In this document: positions 7,739 to 17,009 of the stretch, one piece after another | Numbering within the stretch: position 1 is the stretch's first letter | How the letters are laid out: each line of letters begins with the position of its first letter | Source: Cognaticolwellia sediminilitoris | Lineage (GTDB): Bacteria; Pseudomonadota; Gammaproteobacteria; Enterobacterales; Alteromonadaceae | Direction of reading: 5' to 3' | DNA: 33,893 nucleotides | Assembly: GCA_002104535.1 (NCBI GenBank) | Contig: NBOG01000011.1 | Coordinates: forward strand, 1-33,893 | Notes under the pieces: generated by a model | Told to the model about the DNA's origin: nothing | Databases searched by the model: none | Seen by the model: the letters and a program-made list of their open reading frames with translations, nothing else | Made by a program: the position numbers and the translations under genes

Positions 7739-7765
7739 AAGCAGTTATTCTTCGATTAACTGCTT
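7739..7765. terminator. Shared hairpin between convergent genes
   Basis: Perfect 9-bp stem AAGCAGTTA (7739-7747) / TAACTGCTT (7757-7765) with loop TTCTTCGAT, in the 11-bp gap and over the last codons of rlmJ. Neither side has a strong T tract, so it is a probable but weak bidirectional terminator. Confidence 0.55.
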
Positions 7766-8599
7766 AATACTGTACTGGCTTTCTGCATTACCTAGTTTGT
7801 TTTTCATATAGGGCAGTATAGAATTTAACTGACTACTTAATTGCCATGGAGGGTTAACAATAAATAAGCCGGTACCTGTCATTCCATATTCCAGCGTATC
7901 GGCTTTTTGACAATATTCTACTTGCAGGACATTTCTTACGTCGCTTTTAGTAAACGCACTTTGCATTTGTTCGACAAGCTCTCGTTTTACTACCGGATAC
8001 CATAAAATATAAGTGCCTGTGGCAAACTTTTTATAAGCGTTAACGATAGTGCGTACCGCTTTCAAATAATCCTCTTTTAACTCGTAAGGGGGATCAATTA
8101 ACACTACACCACGACGGTTCGGCGGTGGAACTAGCCCTAAAACACCCTGATAACCGTCTGATTGCTTTACGTGTGACTTATTCCAACGTTGACTGTACTC
8201 TTTAAGGTGTTCAATATCCGTGGGGTGTAATTCAAATAGGTGCGCGCTGTCTTGTCGACGAGTAAACTGCTTAGCGATACCCGGTGAGCCAGGATACAGG
8301 GCAATATCACCACTTTGCTCTATTGCTTGTTGGTTAATATCTTTCACTAAATCTATGTAGGGTTGTAACGCTTCAGGTAAGTCATCGTTGGCAATTAATT
8401 TTGCAATACCATCTTTGTATTCTCCTGTTTTTTGTGCGTATTCATCTGCCAATTGATACATACCAGCGCCTGAATGGCTGTCAATATAGTAAAAGCCCTT
8501 GTCTTTGCGAGTCATGTATTCAAGCACTAGTGTGAGAACTGAATGTTTTAATACATCAGCAAAATTTCCTGCATGAAAGGCATGGCGATAACTAAGCAC
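7745..8599 (-). CDS. rlmJ: 23S rRNA (adenine(2030)-N(6))-methyltransferase
   Basis: RlmJ uses S-adenosylmethionine to methylate N6 of A2030 in 23S rRNA. At 284 aa it has the family length (E. coli about 280). The N-terminal signature YRHAFHAGNFADVLKH and the SAM-binding segment FYYIDSHSGAGMY (37-49) are nearly the same as in E. coli. The catalytic motif DPPY lies at residues 169-172 in VVLIDPPYELKEDY. It is downstream of ybiT on the same strand, 88 bp apart with a hairpin between, so probably separately transcribed. It converges on the cysteine-rich protein gene with only 11 bp between the stops. Confidence 0.96.
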   Translation of the reverse strand: MLSYRHAFHAGNFADVLKHSVLTLVLEYMTRKDKGFYYIDSHSGAGMYQLADEYAQKTGEYKDGIAKLIANDDLPEALQPYIDLVKDINQQAIEQSGDIALYPGSPGIAKQFTRRQDSAHLFELHPTDIEHLKEYSQRWNKSHVKQSDGYQGVLGLVPPPNRRGVVLIDPPYELKEDYLKAVRTIVNAYKKFATGTYILWYPVVKRELVEQMQSAFTKSDVRNVLQVEYCQKADTLEYGMTGTGLFIVNPPWQLSSQLNSILPYMKNKLGNAESQYSIKQLIEE

Positions 8600-8635
8600 T
8601 ATATTTCCTTAAAGTAAAAACAAATTAGAATTTTC

Positions 8636-8665
8636 AAGGCATTACCGAACTGTTGGTAATACCTT
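8636..8665 (-). terminator. Hairpin between ybiT and rlmJ
   Basis: On the minus strand AAGGTATTACC pairs with GGTAATGCCTT (11 bp, one G-U) around an 8-nt loop, 22 nt after the ybiT stop. There is no long T run, so termination may be partial and allow read-through to rlmJ. Confidence 0.5.
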
Positions 8666-8687
8666 TTCAATGGAGACCGGAAGTAGC

Positions 8688-10280
8688 TTATTCTTGTGAT
8701 GCTAAGTATTCGTCGTAACCACCGGCAAAATCAATGTATCCACCATCTTTTAATTCGATAATACGTGTTGCTAAACTAGAAACAAATTCACGGTCATGAC
8801 TTACAAACAAAATAGTCCCTTCAAATTGTTCCATTGCCATATTTAATGATTCAATAGACTCCATATCCATGTGGTTAGTCGGTTCATCCATCACCAAGAT
8901 ATTAGGCTTTTGCATCATGATTTTACCAAACAGCATACGACCTTGTTCACCACCAGAAAGTACTTTAACTGATTTGTTAATATCATCAGCAGAGAACAAT
9001 AAACGACCTAAGTAGCCACGAACGGCTTGTTCGTCGTCAGTCGGTTGACGCCATTGGCTCATCCACTCGAATAATGTCATGTCGTTTTCAAAATCGTGCG
9101 CATGGTCTTGAGCATAGTAACCAATGTTAACGTTTTCCGACCAAGTGTATAAACCTGTTGTAGGTTGATAATCCGCTTCACCCATAATAGTGCGTAAGAA
9201 AGTCGTTTTACCAACACCATTTTCACCGATAATAGCGACATGCTCGCCAACTTCTATCATCATATTTAGGTTGTGTAGTACCTTGTTATCATCAAAGCTT
9301 TTGCTCATATTTTCGATAACAAGTGCGTTACGGAAAAGTTTCTTTTCTTGCTCAAAGCGAATGAAAGGGTTAACTCGGCTTGAGGCTTTAACATCAGCTA
9401 ATTGAATTTTATCAATTTGCTTAGCACGAGAGGTTGCTTGTTTCGCTTTTGAAGCGTTAGCTGAGAAACGTGCTACGAAAGCTTGTAGCTCACCAATTTG
9501 AGCTTTTTTCTTCGCGTTATCTGCCATTAATTGTGCTCTAGCTTGTGTAGAAGCCAACATATATTCGTCGTAATTACCTGGGAATACGCGCAATTCGCCG
9601 TAATCCAAGTCAGCCATATGGGTACAAACACTGTTTAAGAAATGGCGATCATGCGAGATGATGATCATCGTCGAATCACGTTCGTTAAGGGTTTCTTCTA
9701 ACCATTGGATAGTATGAATGTCCAAGTTGTTGGTTGGCTCATCGAGAAGTAATATATCTGGATCTGAGAATAGCGCTTGTGCTAGTAACACTCGTAATTT
9801 CCAACCCGGAGCTACTTCACTCATTAAACCGAAATGTTGATCAACTGGGATACCAACACCCATCAACAATTCACCAGCACGACTTTCAGCACTGTAACCG
9901 TCCATTTCAGCGTATTGTGACTCTAAATCACCAGCACGCATACCATCTGCTTCACTCATTTCAGGTAAAGCATAAATGCGATCACGCTCTTCTTTAACTG
10001 CCCATAACTCGGTATGACCCATGATGACAGTATCAACCACTGTAAACTCTTCAAAGCCGAATTGGTCTTGACGAAGTTTACCTATTCGCTCGTTAGGATC
10101 TAAACTGACATTACCCGATGTTTGCTCTAAATCGCCACCCAAAATTTTCATAAAGGTTGATTTACCACAACCGTTGGCACCGATTAAACCATAGCGATTA
10201 CCGCCGCCAAATTTTTGTGAAATGTTTTCAAATAAAGGTTTTGAACCGAATTGTTGGGTAATATTGTTTGCAGCTAACAT
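8688..10280 (-). CDS. ybiT: ABC-F family ATPase YbiT
   Basis: ABC-F proteins have two tandem ATP-binding cassettes and no membrane domain. Members act on the ribosome, and YbiT is a translation factor-like member. At 530 aa it equals E. coli YbiT and matches my recollection of it through long blocks. The first cassette has Walker [10 protein letters not shown] (34-42), [11 protein letters not shown] and the switch [10 protein letters not shown]. The second has GENGVGKTT, signature [21 protein letters not shown] and FVSHDREF. The interdomain linker (about 245-310), Lys/Ala-rich with [12 protein letters not shown], is the P-site tRNA interaction motif of the family. It has its own strong promoter candidate at 10359-10387. 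Confidence 0.96.
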   Translation of the reverse strand: MLAANNITQQFGSKPLFENISQKFGGGNRYGLIGANGCGKSTFMKILGGDLEQTSGNVSLDPNERIGKLRQDQFGFEEFTVVDTVIMGHTELWAVKEERDRIYALPEMSEADGMRAGDLESQYAEMDGYSAESRAGELLMGVGIPVDQHFGLMSEVAPGWKLRVLLAQALFSDPDILLLDEPTNNLDIHTIQWLEETLNERDSTMIIISHDRHFLNSVCTHMADLDYGELRVFPGNYDEYMLASTQARAQLMADNAKKKAQIGELQAFVARFSANASKAKQATSRAKQIDKIQLADVKASSRVNPFIRFEQEKKLFRNALVIENMSKSFDDNKVLHNLNMMIEVGEHVAIIGENGVGKTTFLRTIMGEADYQPTTGLYTWSENVNIGYYAQDHAHDFENDMTLFEWMSQWRQPTDDEQAVRGYLGRLLFSADDINKSVKVLSGGEQGRMLFGKIMMQKPNILVMDEPTNHMDMESIESLNMAMEQFEGTILFVSHDREFVSSLATRIIELKDGGYIDFAGGYDEYLASQE

Positions 10281-10358
10281 ATAAGTTCCGTAGCGAAAGT
10301 TGTTGAGTCAAAATGAAATAAAAACTCGTAACATTAATAATTAAAAATAATGCGCGCG

Positions 10359-10387
10359 ATTATACGTGAAGTGTAAAATAATGACAG
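10359..10387 (-). promoter_or_regulatory. Candidate sigma70 promoter of ybiT
   Basis: On the minus strand: -35 CTGTCA (10382-10387), a 17-bp spacer, and a perfect -10 TATAAT (10359-10364), followed by the GC-rich discriminator CGCGCGC. The leader to the ybiT ATG would be about 70 nt. GC-rich discriminators are typical of promoters repressed by ppGpp/DksA. Confidence 0.75.
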
Positions 10388-10405
10388 TATAAGAAGCAAA
10401 AAACA

Positions 10406-10433
10406 AAAAGCCTAGCGAGGTGGCTAGGCTTTT
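10406..10433 (-). terminator. Intrinsic terminator of ygiQ
   Basis: AAAAGCCTAGC (10406-10416) pairs with GCTAGGCTTTT (10423-10433) around a 6-nt loop. Read on the minus strand, the stem is followed by a T-rich tract (TTTTTGTTTTTTG), so it terminates ygiQ transcription 30 nt after its stop. Confidence 0.9.
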
Positions 10434-10462
10434 AAAAGAACATGTAAATAGTGAAACGCTAG

Positions 10463-12820
10463 TTAATTACTACGTTTCTTCTTAATGGGGCCACTCGGTT
10501 TTCTGTCATTAAATTGATTGTCAGAAAAGCGTGTTAAACCTTGTTTAGCTTTGTCGCCTGGCTTACCTTTCTTAGCACTTACAGGTTTTTTACCATAGCG
10601 TTTTTCTTGGCCAGGTGATGTTTTATTGCCTTGGGCATTATTTTTACCTTTGCCATTATTCTTATAATGCACTTGCTGGGTTTCGTTTCTAGTTTCATGT
10701 GGTACTAAACAGCCCGGTTGACTACCAATAAGTTTTCTAGCCAAGCCCATCTTTTTAAGTGCTTCACGAATAATCGCCCAGTTAGCTGGATCGTGATAAC
10801 GTAATATCGCTTTATGTAAGCGGCGTTGAATAGTGCCTTTAGGTACTGATACCGTTGCACTGTCTTTTTTAACATTACGTAATGAATCAATCTCAGTATG
10901 ATAAAGCGTCGTGGCATTCGCTAAAGGCGAAGGGTAAAAATTTTGTACTTGGTCGAGTTTAAAGTCGTTACTTTTCAACCATAGCGCAAGATTAACCATG
11001 TCTAGATCGGTTGTGCCTGGATGTGCTGAGATAAAGTAAGGGATCAAATACTGTTTTTTACCGGCAAGTTTAGAGTAATGATCAAACATTTCTTTAAATT
11101 TGTCATAGCTGCCCATACCAGGCTTCATCATTTTATTTAATGGACCTTCTTCGGTATGTTCAGGAGCAATTTTTAAATAACCGCCTACATGGTGAGTAGC
11201 GAGCTCTTTAACATATTCTGGATCTTCAATAGCTAAGTCATAACGAACGCCTGAAGCAATAAGGATTTTTTTAATCCCTTTAACTTTTCGAGCACGACGA
11301 TATAAGTTAATTGTTGGCGTGTGGTCAGTATCTAGATGACCACAAATGGTTGGCCAAACACATGATGGCTTACGACACGTAGCTTCAGCTTTTTCACTCT
11401 TACAGTTTAACTTATACATATTAGCGGTTGGCCCGCCAAGATCGGAAATAACACCAGTAAAACCAGGTACTTTAAGTTTAATATCTTCAATTTCTGCGAT
11501 AATCGAATCTTCAGAGCGACTTTGTATAATGCGACCTTCGTGTTCAGTGATAGAGCAGAATGTACAGCCGCCAAAACAGCCTCGCATAATGTTAATCGAG
11601 GTTTTTATCATGTCGTATGCAGGAATTTTAGCATTACCATAACTTGGATGCGGAACACGTTGATACGGTAAACCAAATACAAAGTCCATTTCTGCTTCTG
11701 ACAACGGTGTTGCCGGCGGATTTAACCAAATAAGACGACTACCATGTTTTTGTACTAATGGCTTTGCGGAAGTGGGGTTAACTTCTTGATGAAAAATGCG
11801 AGAAGCGTGGGCATAAAGTACTTTATTATCTCTAACTTGCTCAAAGGTAGGCAAATTAATATAGGTGGTTTCCCAAGGCTTTTTCTTATCAGCCCAGGAC
11901 TTGTTTTTATGTGCCGTAGCACGAAATTCACTTAACTGAATTGGCTGCGCTGTTTTAGTGACATCTTTCTCAGCCGCATTTTTTACCATGCTTTCAGCTG
12001 ATTTAGCCGCTGCATCAGCTGACGTCGTTGCACAGTCAGGTGATGTCATGTCTTGATAAGGACTATAAATAGGGTCAATTTTGCCTGGTTTGTCAATATT
12101 ACGTGAGTCTATACCTTTCCAGCCGGGTAAAACTTGGTTGGCTAAAAAAGCACTACCACGAACATCAGTAATGCTTTTAACGTCATCACCTTTAGCAATA
12201 CGGTGAGCTATTTCTATTAACGGGCGTTCAGCGTTGCCATAAATTAATAGATCGGCTTTTGAGTCAAAAAGCACTGATTGACGCACTTTATCAGACCAAT
12301 AATCGTAATGTGCAACTCGGCGTAAACTCGCTTCAATACCACCGATAATAATAGGTACGCCTTTGTAGGCTTCTTTACATTTTTGTGTATAAGCGGTAAC
12401 TGCACGGTCGGGGCGTTTTCCACCTTCATCATTAGGCGTGTAGGCATCATCGTGGCGCATACGGCGCTCGGCAGTGTAGCGATTGATCATCGAATCCATA
12501 TTGCCGGATGTTACACCAAAAAATAAATTAGGTTTTCCTAACTGCATAAAAGCATCTTTTGATGTCCAGTCAGGTTGAGCAATTATACCGACACGAAAGC
12601 CTTGCGATTCTAACATACGGCCAATAACCGCCATGCCAAAACTTGGGTGATCAACATAAGCATCGCCAGTGACTAATATAATATCGCAACTATCCCAACC
12701 TAATGTATCCATCTCTTGACGAGACATCGGTAAAAATGGCGCCGTTCCATAGCATTCAGCCCAGTATTTTGGGTAATCGAATAGTTTTGGAGTTGTTTTT
12801 TGTGTTGACGCTAAATTCAT
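10463..12820 (-). CDS. ygiQ: YgiQ family radical SAM protein
   Basis: Cytoplasmic radical SAM enzyme of the UPF0313/YgiQ family, biochemical role unsettled. The N-terminus ([20 protein letters not shown], then [20 protein letters not shown]) and most of the length match E. coli YgiQ closely. The 4Fe-4S-binding C415-x3-C419-x2-C422 lies in [17 protein letters not shown]. The Lys/Gly/Asn-rich C-terminal tail, from about residue 700, is typical of the family and could bind RNA. At 785 aa it is about 45 residues longer than the E. coli protein. Part of this is an Ala/Ser/Lys-rich insertion near residues 262-310 that looks like a flexible linker. A promoter candidate lies at 12957-12985 and a strong terminator at 10406-10433, so it is probably monocistronic. 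Confidence 0.96.
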   Translation of the reverse strand: MNLASTQKTTPKLFDYPKYWAECYGTAPFLPMSRQEMDTLGWDSCDIILVTGDAYVDHPSFGMAVIGRMLESQGFRVGIIAQPDWTSKDAFMQLGKPNLFFGVTSGNMDSMINRYTAERRMRHDDAYTPNDEGGKRPDRAVTAYTQKCKEAYKGVPIIIGGIEASLRRVAHYDYWSDKVRQSVLFDSKADLLIYGNAERPLIEIAHRIAKGDDVKSITDVRGSAFLANQVLPGWKGIDSRNIDKPGKIDPIYSPYQDMTSPDCATTSADAAAKSAESMVKNAAEKDVTKTAQPIQLSEFRATAHKNKSWADKKKPWETTYINLPTFEQVRDNKVLYAHASRIFHQEVNPTSAKPLVQKHGSRLIWLNPPATPLSEAEMDFVFGLPYQRVPHPSYGNAKIPAYDMIKTSINIMRGCFGGCTFCSITEHEGRIIQSRSEDSIIAEIEDIKLKVPGFTGVISDLGGPTANMYKLNCKSEKAEATCRKPSCVWPTICGHLDTDHTPTINLYRRARKVKGIKKILIASGVRYDLAIEDPEYVKELATHHVGGYLKIAPEHTEEGPLNKMMKPGMGSYDKFKEMFDHYSKLAGKKQYLIPYFISAHPGTTDLDMVNLALWLKSNDFKLDQVQNFYPSPLANATTLYHTEIDSLRNVKKDSATVSVPKGTIQRRLHKAILRYHDPANWAIIREALKKMGLARKLIGSQPGCLVPHETRNETQQVHYKNNGKGKNNAQGNKTSPGQEKRYGKKPVSAKKGKPGDKAKQGLTRFSDNQFNDRKPSGPIKKKRSN

Positions 12821-12956
12821 ACAATACCTAAATTAATACCTGCAATAGTGACAACGAAATGTTGACCACTGTTAAAACCTAACAACGACAATCGATAAGT
12901 ATAATACTTAAATAAAAACTTAAGCACTAAACCGTTTCAACTTGGCGAGGCGCGCG

Positions 12957-12985
12957 ATTATAGCAGAGTTAACTGCTAAGCCCAA
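12957..12985 (-). promoter_or_regulatory. Candidate sigma70 promoter of ygiQ
   Basis: On the minus strand: -35-like TTGGGC (12980-12985), 17-bp spacer, perfect -10 TATAAT (12957-12962), then CGCGCGCC. The TATAATCGCGCGC string is the same as at the ybiT promoter. The leader to ygiQ would be about 130 nt. Confidence 0.65.
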
Positions 12986-13085
12986 CTAAGCTCGATTTTA
13001 ATTCAAAAGTTTAAACGGTAAAAAGAGGGGGGATTGATTTTCATCGCATTTAATTTGTTATTGGTCGCGTTACCTAACACTTTGA

Positions 13086-13127
13086 TTGAAAACTAACGCA
13101 GAGCTTAGTATAACTATGCGCTAGTTT
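13086..13127 (+). promoter_or_regulatory. Promoter and overlapping inverted repeat upstream of the S9 peptidase
   Basis: TTGAAA (13086-13091), 17 bp, TATAAC (13109-13114) makes a good sigma70 promoter about 160 nt before the peptidase start. An inverted repeat AAACTAACGCA (13090-13100) / TGCGCTAGTTT (13117-13127), matching at 10 of 11 positions, brackets the -10 box and could be an operator. The rest of the 461-bp gap between ygiQ and the peptidase is AT-rich without a recognisable gene. Confidence 0.6.
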
Positions 13128-13281
13128 ATTCATTTAATGCTGAAAGTAAGAATTTTACTATTAACGAATTTCATTGTTTAGTTAACCTAATAGATAATCA
13201 TAAGAATAACTTTATGATCACTTGAAATATAACTAAACAAGTCACCATTTTACAGCAACTCAATATAAGTAAATATAACCT

Positions 13282-15747
13282 ATGAAATTACAATTAATTG
13301 CCGCTGCTATTAGTTTTTCTTTAGTCGCTTGTGCATCAACCGAACAAAAGAAAACAGTTTTAGACTCATCCACCCCAGTTGTAAGTAATGTATCAGCAAC
13401 GCCTGCAGCAGGTATTGCAAATTCAACCACTATTACCTTAGAAAAAATCATGTCGGACCCTGATTGGTTTGGGCGTTCTCCAGAGTCATGGTATTGGGGC
13501 GATGACAGCGAAACGGTTTTCTATAAGCAAAAACGCGAAGGTAATCCATTACGTGATTTAGTACAAAAAAACCTTAGCAGTGAAGGTAATGGTGAATTAG
13601 TTAAATTAGCGAAAATGCATGTTGTAGCCGATAAAAATGCAGTATTAAATAGAGCTGGAACTCACGAAGCATATGCGTTTGAAGGTAATGTTTTTGTAAA
13701 AGAATTAGCCAATCAAAAGGTTCAGCAATTAACCTATACCTCAGCGGTAGAATCATCAGTGATGTTTTTAACTAATGGTAATGTTGCTTATCGTATTGGT
13801 AATGTCTTTTATGCCCATGATATGAATAGTCAAAAAATTATCGAATTAGCTAATTTAAAAGTCACGGATGGTGAAACACCAGCTGAAGATAGCGAAAGTT
13901 ATATTGCAGCTGAGCAACACGAACTGATTGAATATGTAGCGCTACAAAAACGCAATAAAGCTTTACATGCTGAACAAAAACGTCAATTAAGAGTGAAAAA
14001 TAGCACAGTAACGCAAACTAATTTTTATTTCGGTAAAGACAACCGTATTGTACACGCGAGTCTTTCACCTGCTGGCGATAAAATGATTGTCAGTGTTGCT
14101 GCTAAAAAGTCATCACGGCAAGACAGCGACATTATGCCTAACTATATAGCTAGCGATGGCCATATTAAGGCTGAAAAGGTGCGAGCAAGAGTCGCTGAAA
14201 ATCGCCAATACTCAGAACAACTTTATGTTTTGGATTTAAGCCAAGGAACAAAAGCCTTATTAAGTTATGATAAATTACCGGGCTTTGATGAAGATGTACT
14301 CGCCAGTGTACGTAAAGAAAACTATGCCCGTGAAGGTAAAACATATAAAACTAAAAAAGCAGCCCGTAACATTCATGTTATGCAAACTTGGGATCCTATC
14401 CAATGGCAAGAAAATGGCAGCCAAGTCGCCATTATGCTTGAAGCTTGGGATAACAAGGACCGTTGGATAACTACCGTTGATTTTCAAGAGAAAGCATTAG
14501 TTTCACAACACCGTTTACATGATGACGCATGGATTAATTACACTTTTAACGAATTAGGTTGGTTGAACAATAGCGATAACTTATTTTATCTTTCTGAAGA
14601 AAGTGGCTATGCCCATTTATATCTAAAACCGCTTGATGGGAAAGCAAGAGCGTTAACTTCAGGCAGCTTTGAAGTGAATGACTTAACGTTATCAGCAGAT
14701 GAGCAAAGCATTTATTTTAAAGCCAATAAAAAACATCCTGGTATTTATGAAATTTATAAAGTGGATGTCGCAACCGCTAAAATTACCGCGTTAACTGATT
14801 TAGGTGGTATGAACGATTATGCCTTAAGCCCTGATGAATCCAAATTGTTAATTGAACACTCGAAAATCACCATGCCTCCAGAATTGTACATAAAAGATAT
14901 CGCCAACAATGCCGAAGCAATTCGATTAACTCACACCGTCACACAAGAGTTCTTGGCAATGCCATGGTCAGCGCCTAATGTTGTCGCCATTGAGTCTTCT
15001 CACCAAGAGGATCCTATATACTCGAAAGTCTATTTACCAAAAGGTTATGATAGCAGCGAAACTAAAAATAAAGCCGTAATGTTTAGTCATGGTGCGGGGT
15101 ATTTACAAAACTCGCATTTAGGTTGGTCAGGCTACTTCCGTGAATATATGTTCCATAGCATGTTGGTTCAACAAGGTTATGTTGTTATCGATATGGATTA
15201 TCGTGCATCAAAAGGTTACGGCCGAGATTGGCGAACAGCTATCTATCGTCATATGGGGAAACCTGAAGTACAAGATATGCGTGATGGTGTTAACTGGTTA
15301 GTTGAAAATGCCAATGTAGATGCTAACCGTGTTGGTACTTATGGCGGTTCTTATGGCGGATTTTTAACCTTAATGTCAATGTTTACTGATCCTGATTTAT
15401 TCCAATCAGGAAGTGCCTTACGTTTAGTTTCAGATTGGGCTTATTATAATCATGGTTACACATCGAATATCTTAAATATGCCAGGTGATGACCCTATTGC
15501 CTATGAGCGTAGTTCGCCAATTTATTTTGCTGAAGGTCTAGAGAAACCATTGCTTATCAATGCGCCAATGGTTGATGACAATGTTTTCTTCCAAGATACT
15601 GTAAGGTTAGTTCAACGTTTAATTGAATTAGAAAAACAAGACTTTGAAACCGCAATTTATCCTGTAGAGCCTCATGGTTTTGTACAACCAAGTTCTTGGT
15701 TAAATGAATACCGTAGAATTTATAAGCTGTTTGAGAATACCTTGTAG
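13282..15747 (+). CDS. S9 family (prolyl oligopeptidase/DPP-IV-like) serine peptidase, lipoprotein
   Basis: Predicted envelope-anchored peptidase of 821 aa. The N-terminus is a lipoprotein signal with lipobox LVAC (Cys17). Ala at +2 argues for outer-membrane sorting. Residues about 40-570 would form the DPP-IV-type beta-propeller (YFGKDNRI, LSPAGDKMIVS, YALSPDESKLLIEHS). The C-terminal alpha/beta-hydrolase domain has nucleophile Ser690 in GGSYGG, Asp765 in VDDNVFF and His798 in EPHGF, a complete triad. The usual HG of the HGxxDxxV motif reads NAP here. Such enzymes release dipeptides or trim proline-containing peptides, so a nutritional role is likely but the specificity is unknown. It has its own promoter candidate and terminator and no operon partner. 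Confidence 0.93.
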   Translation: MKLQLIAAAISFSLVACASTEQKKTVLDSSTPVVSNVSATPAAGIANSTTITLEKIMSDPDWFGRSPESWYWGDDSETVFYKQKREGNPLRDLVQKNLSSEGNGELVKLAKMHVVADKNAVLNRAGTHEAYAFEGNVFVKELANQKVQQLTYTSAVESSVMFLTNGNVAYRIGNVFYAHDMNSQKIIELANLKVTDGETPAEDSESYIAAEQHELIEYVALQKRNKALHAEQKRQLRVKNSTVTQTNFYFGKDNRIVHASLSPAGDKMIVSVAAKKSSRQDSDIMPNYIASDGHIKAEKVRARVAENRQYSEQLYVLDLSQGTKALLSYDKLPGFDEDVLASVRKENYAREGKTYKTKKAARNIHVMQTWDPIQWQENGSQVAIMLEAWDNKDRWITTVDFQEKALVSQHRLHDDAWINYTFNELGWLNNSDNLFYLSEESGYAHLYLKPLDGKARALTSGSFEVNDLTLSADEQSIYFKANKKHPGIYEIYKVDVATAKITALTDLGGMNDYALSPDESKLLIEHSKITMPPELYIKDIANNAEAIRLTHTVTQEFLAMPWSAPNVVAIESSHQEDPIYSKVYLPKGYDSSETKNKAVMFSHGAGYLQNSHLGWSGYFREYMFHSMLVQQGYVVIDMDYRASKGYGRDWRTAIYRHMGKPEVQDMRDGVNWLVENANVDANRVGTYGGSYGGFLTLMSMFTDPDLFQSGSALRLVSDWAYYNHGYTSNILNMPGDDPIAYERSSPIYFAEGLEKPLLINAPMVDDNVFFQDTVRLVQRLIELEKQDFETAIYPVEPHGFVQPSSWLNEYRRIYKLFENTL

Positions 15748-15769
15748 AAAGTGTTTTACGGTTAGGATA

Positions 15770-15795
15770 AAAAAGGCCTCTATTGAGGCCTTTTT
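15770..15795 (+). terminator. Intrinsic terminator of the S9 peptidase gene
   Basis: Perfect 11-bp stem AAAAAGGCCTC (15770-15780), loop TATT, GAGGCCTTTTT (15785-15795), 22 nt after the stop. The symmetric A and T tracts could serve both strands. Confidence 0.92.
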
Positions 15796-15939
15796 CAATC
15801 GAATTGAAAGTAGATGTATTTGCTATGAAGCTTTGTAAGTTAGATTAGTCTGGCTCTGTTAAAGTAGTACACTTCCGCACTTAGTTTTGAATAATCGTTT
15901 ATTGCTAAAAGTAGTTCAGGTTACTCATTTTAAATAATA

Positions 15940-16785
15940 TCAATTTCCATGTTGATCAATGAGCCTTTCTCGCCACTCTTGCCATATCAGATCATAGGTA
16001 CCATCTTGATAGATACTCTGTAATTTTTCCGTTAGATGTTGCACTATTTTATCGTCAGTTTTTTTACTGCAGGCGAAATAAAAATTGAGTGGTAATTCTT
16101 TAACTTGATAAACACGTTGTAACTGACTTCTGACGGCACCTGCTAATCGAATATGATATTCTATCGTCACGATGTCGGCGATAATAAGATCTATTTCTGG
16201 CCGGTTAAGCAGCAAATGTACTAGCGACTTTGTATTCTCGATAACATAAAGGTTCTTACCTTCCTTAAAGCCTTTTTCTAGTAGACCTAAATGGGTCATA
16301 TCATCACGACTTACAGCGACAGTATATTTTTTTGCATCCTCTAAATTTTTTACTTCAATCTCACGTTCTTGTAATCCCCACAAAGAAGTTTGGTTAACGA
16401 AAGATATCGGCCCAACCCATTTAAATATCTTCTCTCGAGACTCCATTCGTACCATGGAGAAAATACAGTGATCTGCTTTTTGTTGGGCAAGCTTATAAGA
16501 ACGGGTCCACGGATAACTGTTTAAAGTATAACTATACTGACTTCTTTCCATTATCTCTTTAATGACATCTATGGCAAAACCAGAAATGACTTCGTTTTTT
16601 ATGACAACTTGATAGGGAGGTAAATGTTCAGTTACTAAATGCAGAATTTTAGTCTTGTCTTTTTCGGCTGAGGATAATGGCGCGAACAGTAAAATTACTG
16701 CGTATGATAAATTTTTAATTGTTATCCATTTTTGCTTACTTTGAGCAACAGTCACATTAGGATTATTATTATTTTTACGCTGCAT
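15940..16785 (-). CDS. Periplasmic solute-binding protein, family 3 (PBPb-like), orphan
   Basis: Predicted 281-aa exported amino-acid-type binding protein. A hydrophobic segment (about 24-39, NLSYAVILLFAPLSS) after an unusually long polar N-terminus forms the signal peptide. The ATG has an AAGG site at good spacing and no better internal start exists. The mature part has family-3 features: an opening beta strand with EHLPPYQ, GFAIDVIKEIM, RSYKLAQQKADHCIFSM, FKWVGPI, a second lobe with VAVSRDDMTHLGLLEKG and DLIIADIVTIEYHI, and a closing IYQDGTYDLIWQEW. No ABC permease or ATPase gene is nearby, so it may be a stand-alone protein feeding a distant transporter or acting as a sensor partner. It is divergent from the glutamate-synthase-domain gene. 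The ligand cannot be told. Confidence 0.85.
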   Translation of the reverse strand: MQRKNNNNPNVTVAQSKQKWITIKNLSYAVILLFAPLSSAEKDKTKILHLVTEHLPPYQVVIKNEVISGFAIDVIKEIMERSQYSYTLNSYPWTRSYKLAQQKADHCIFSMVRMESREKIFKWVGPISFVNQTSLWGLQEREIEVKNLEDAKKYTVAVSRDDMTHLGLLEKGFKEGKNLYVIENTKSLVHLLLNRPEIDLIIADIVTIEYHIRLAGAVRSQLQRVYQVKELPLNFYFACSKKTDDKIVQHLTEKLQSIYQDGTYDLIWQEWRERLIDQHGN

Positions 16786-16936
16786 GTAATACCTTACTTT
16801 AACAAATCACTTATTTTTCAATAAAGACAGTTATTTCTTATTACCATTATCACTAAATCATTAAGTTAACTAGTAAAACAATGCAAAAGTTAAAAAAGTA
16901 ATAAAGTAAGAGTTAAATAAAAAAGTAGCTATTCGC

Positions 16937-16965
16937 TAGGTATTAATTAAATAGATTAATACCTA
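16937..16965. promoter_or_regulatory. Perfect inverted repeat, candidate operator
   Basis: TAGGTATTAAT (16937-16947) and ATTAATACCTA (16955-16965) are a perfect 11-bp inverted repeat with a 7-nt spacer. It lies 45 nt before the FMN protein start, next to a possible -10 TATAAA (16971-16976), in the divergent gap between two genes. That is an operator-like position. No T tract follows and both neighbouring genes diverge from it, so a terminator is unlikely. Confidence 0.5.
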
Positions 16966-17009
16966 CTTAGTATAAACTAACAAAAACTAGCACAATTAAC
17001 GAGGTAAAA

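Noticed and set aside
8600-12820. rlmJ-ybiT-ygiQ as one operon
   Set aside because: There is a strong terminator after ygiQ, a separate ybiT promoter and a hairpin after ybiT, so at least ygiQ is independent.
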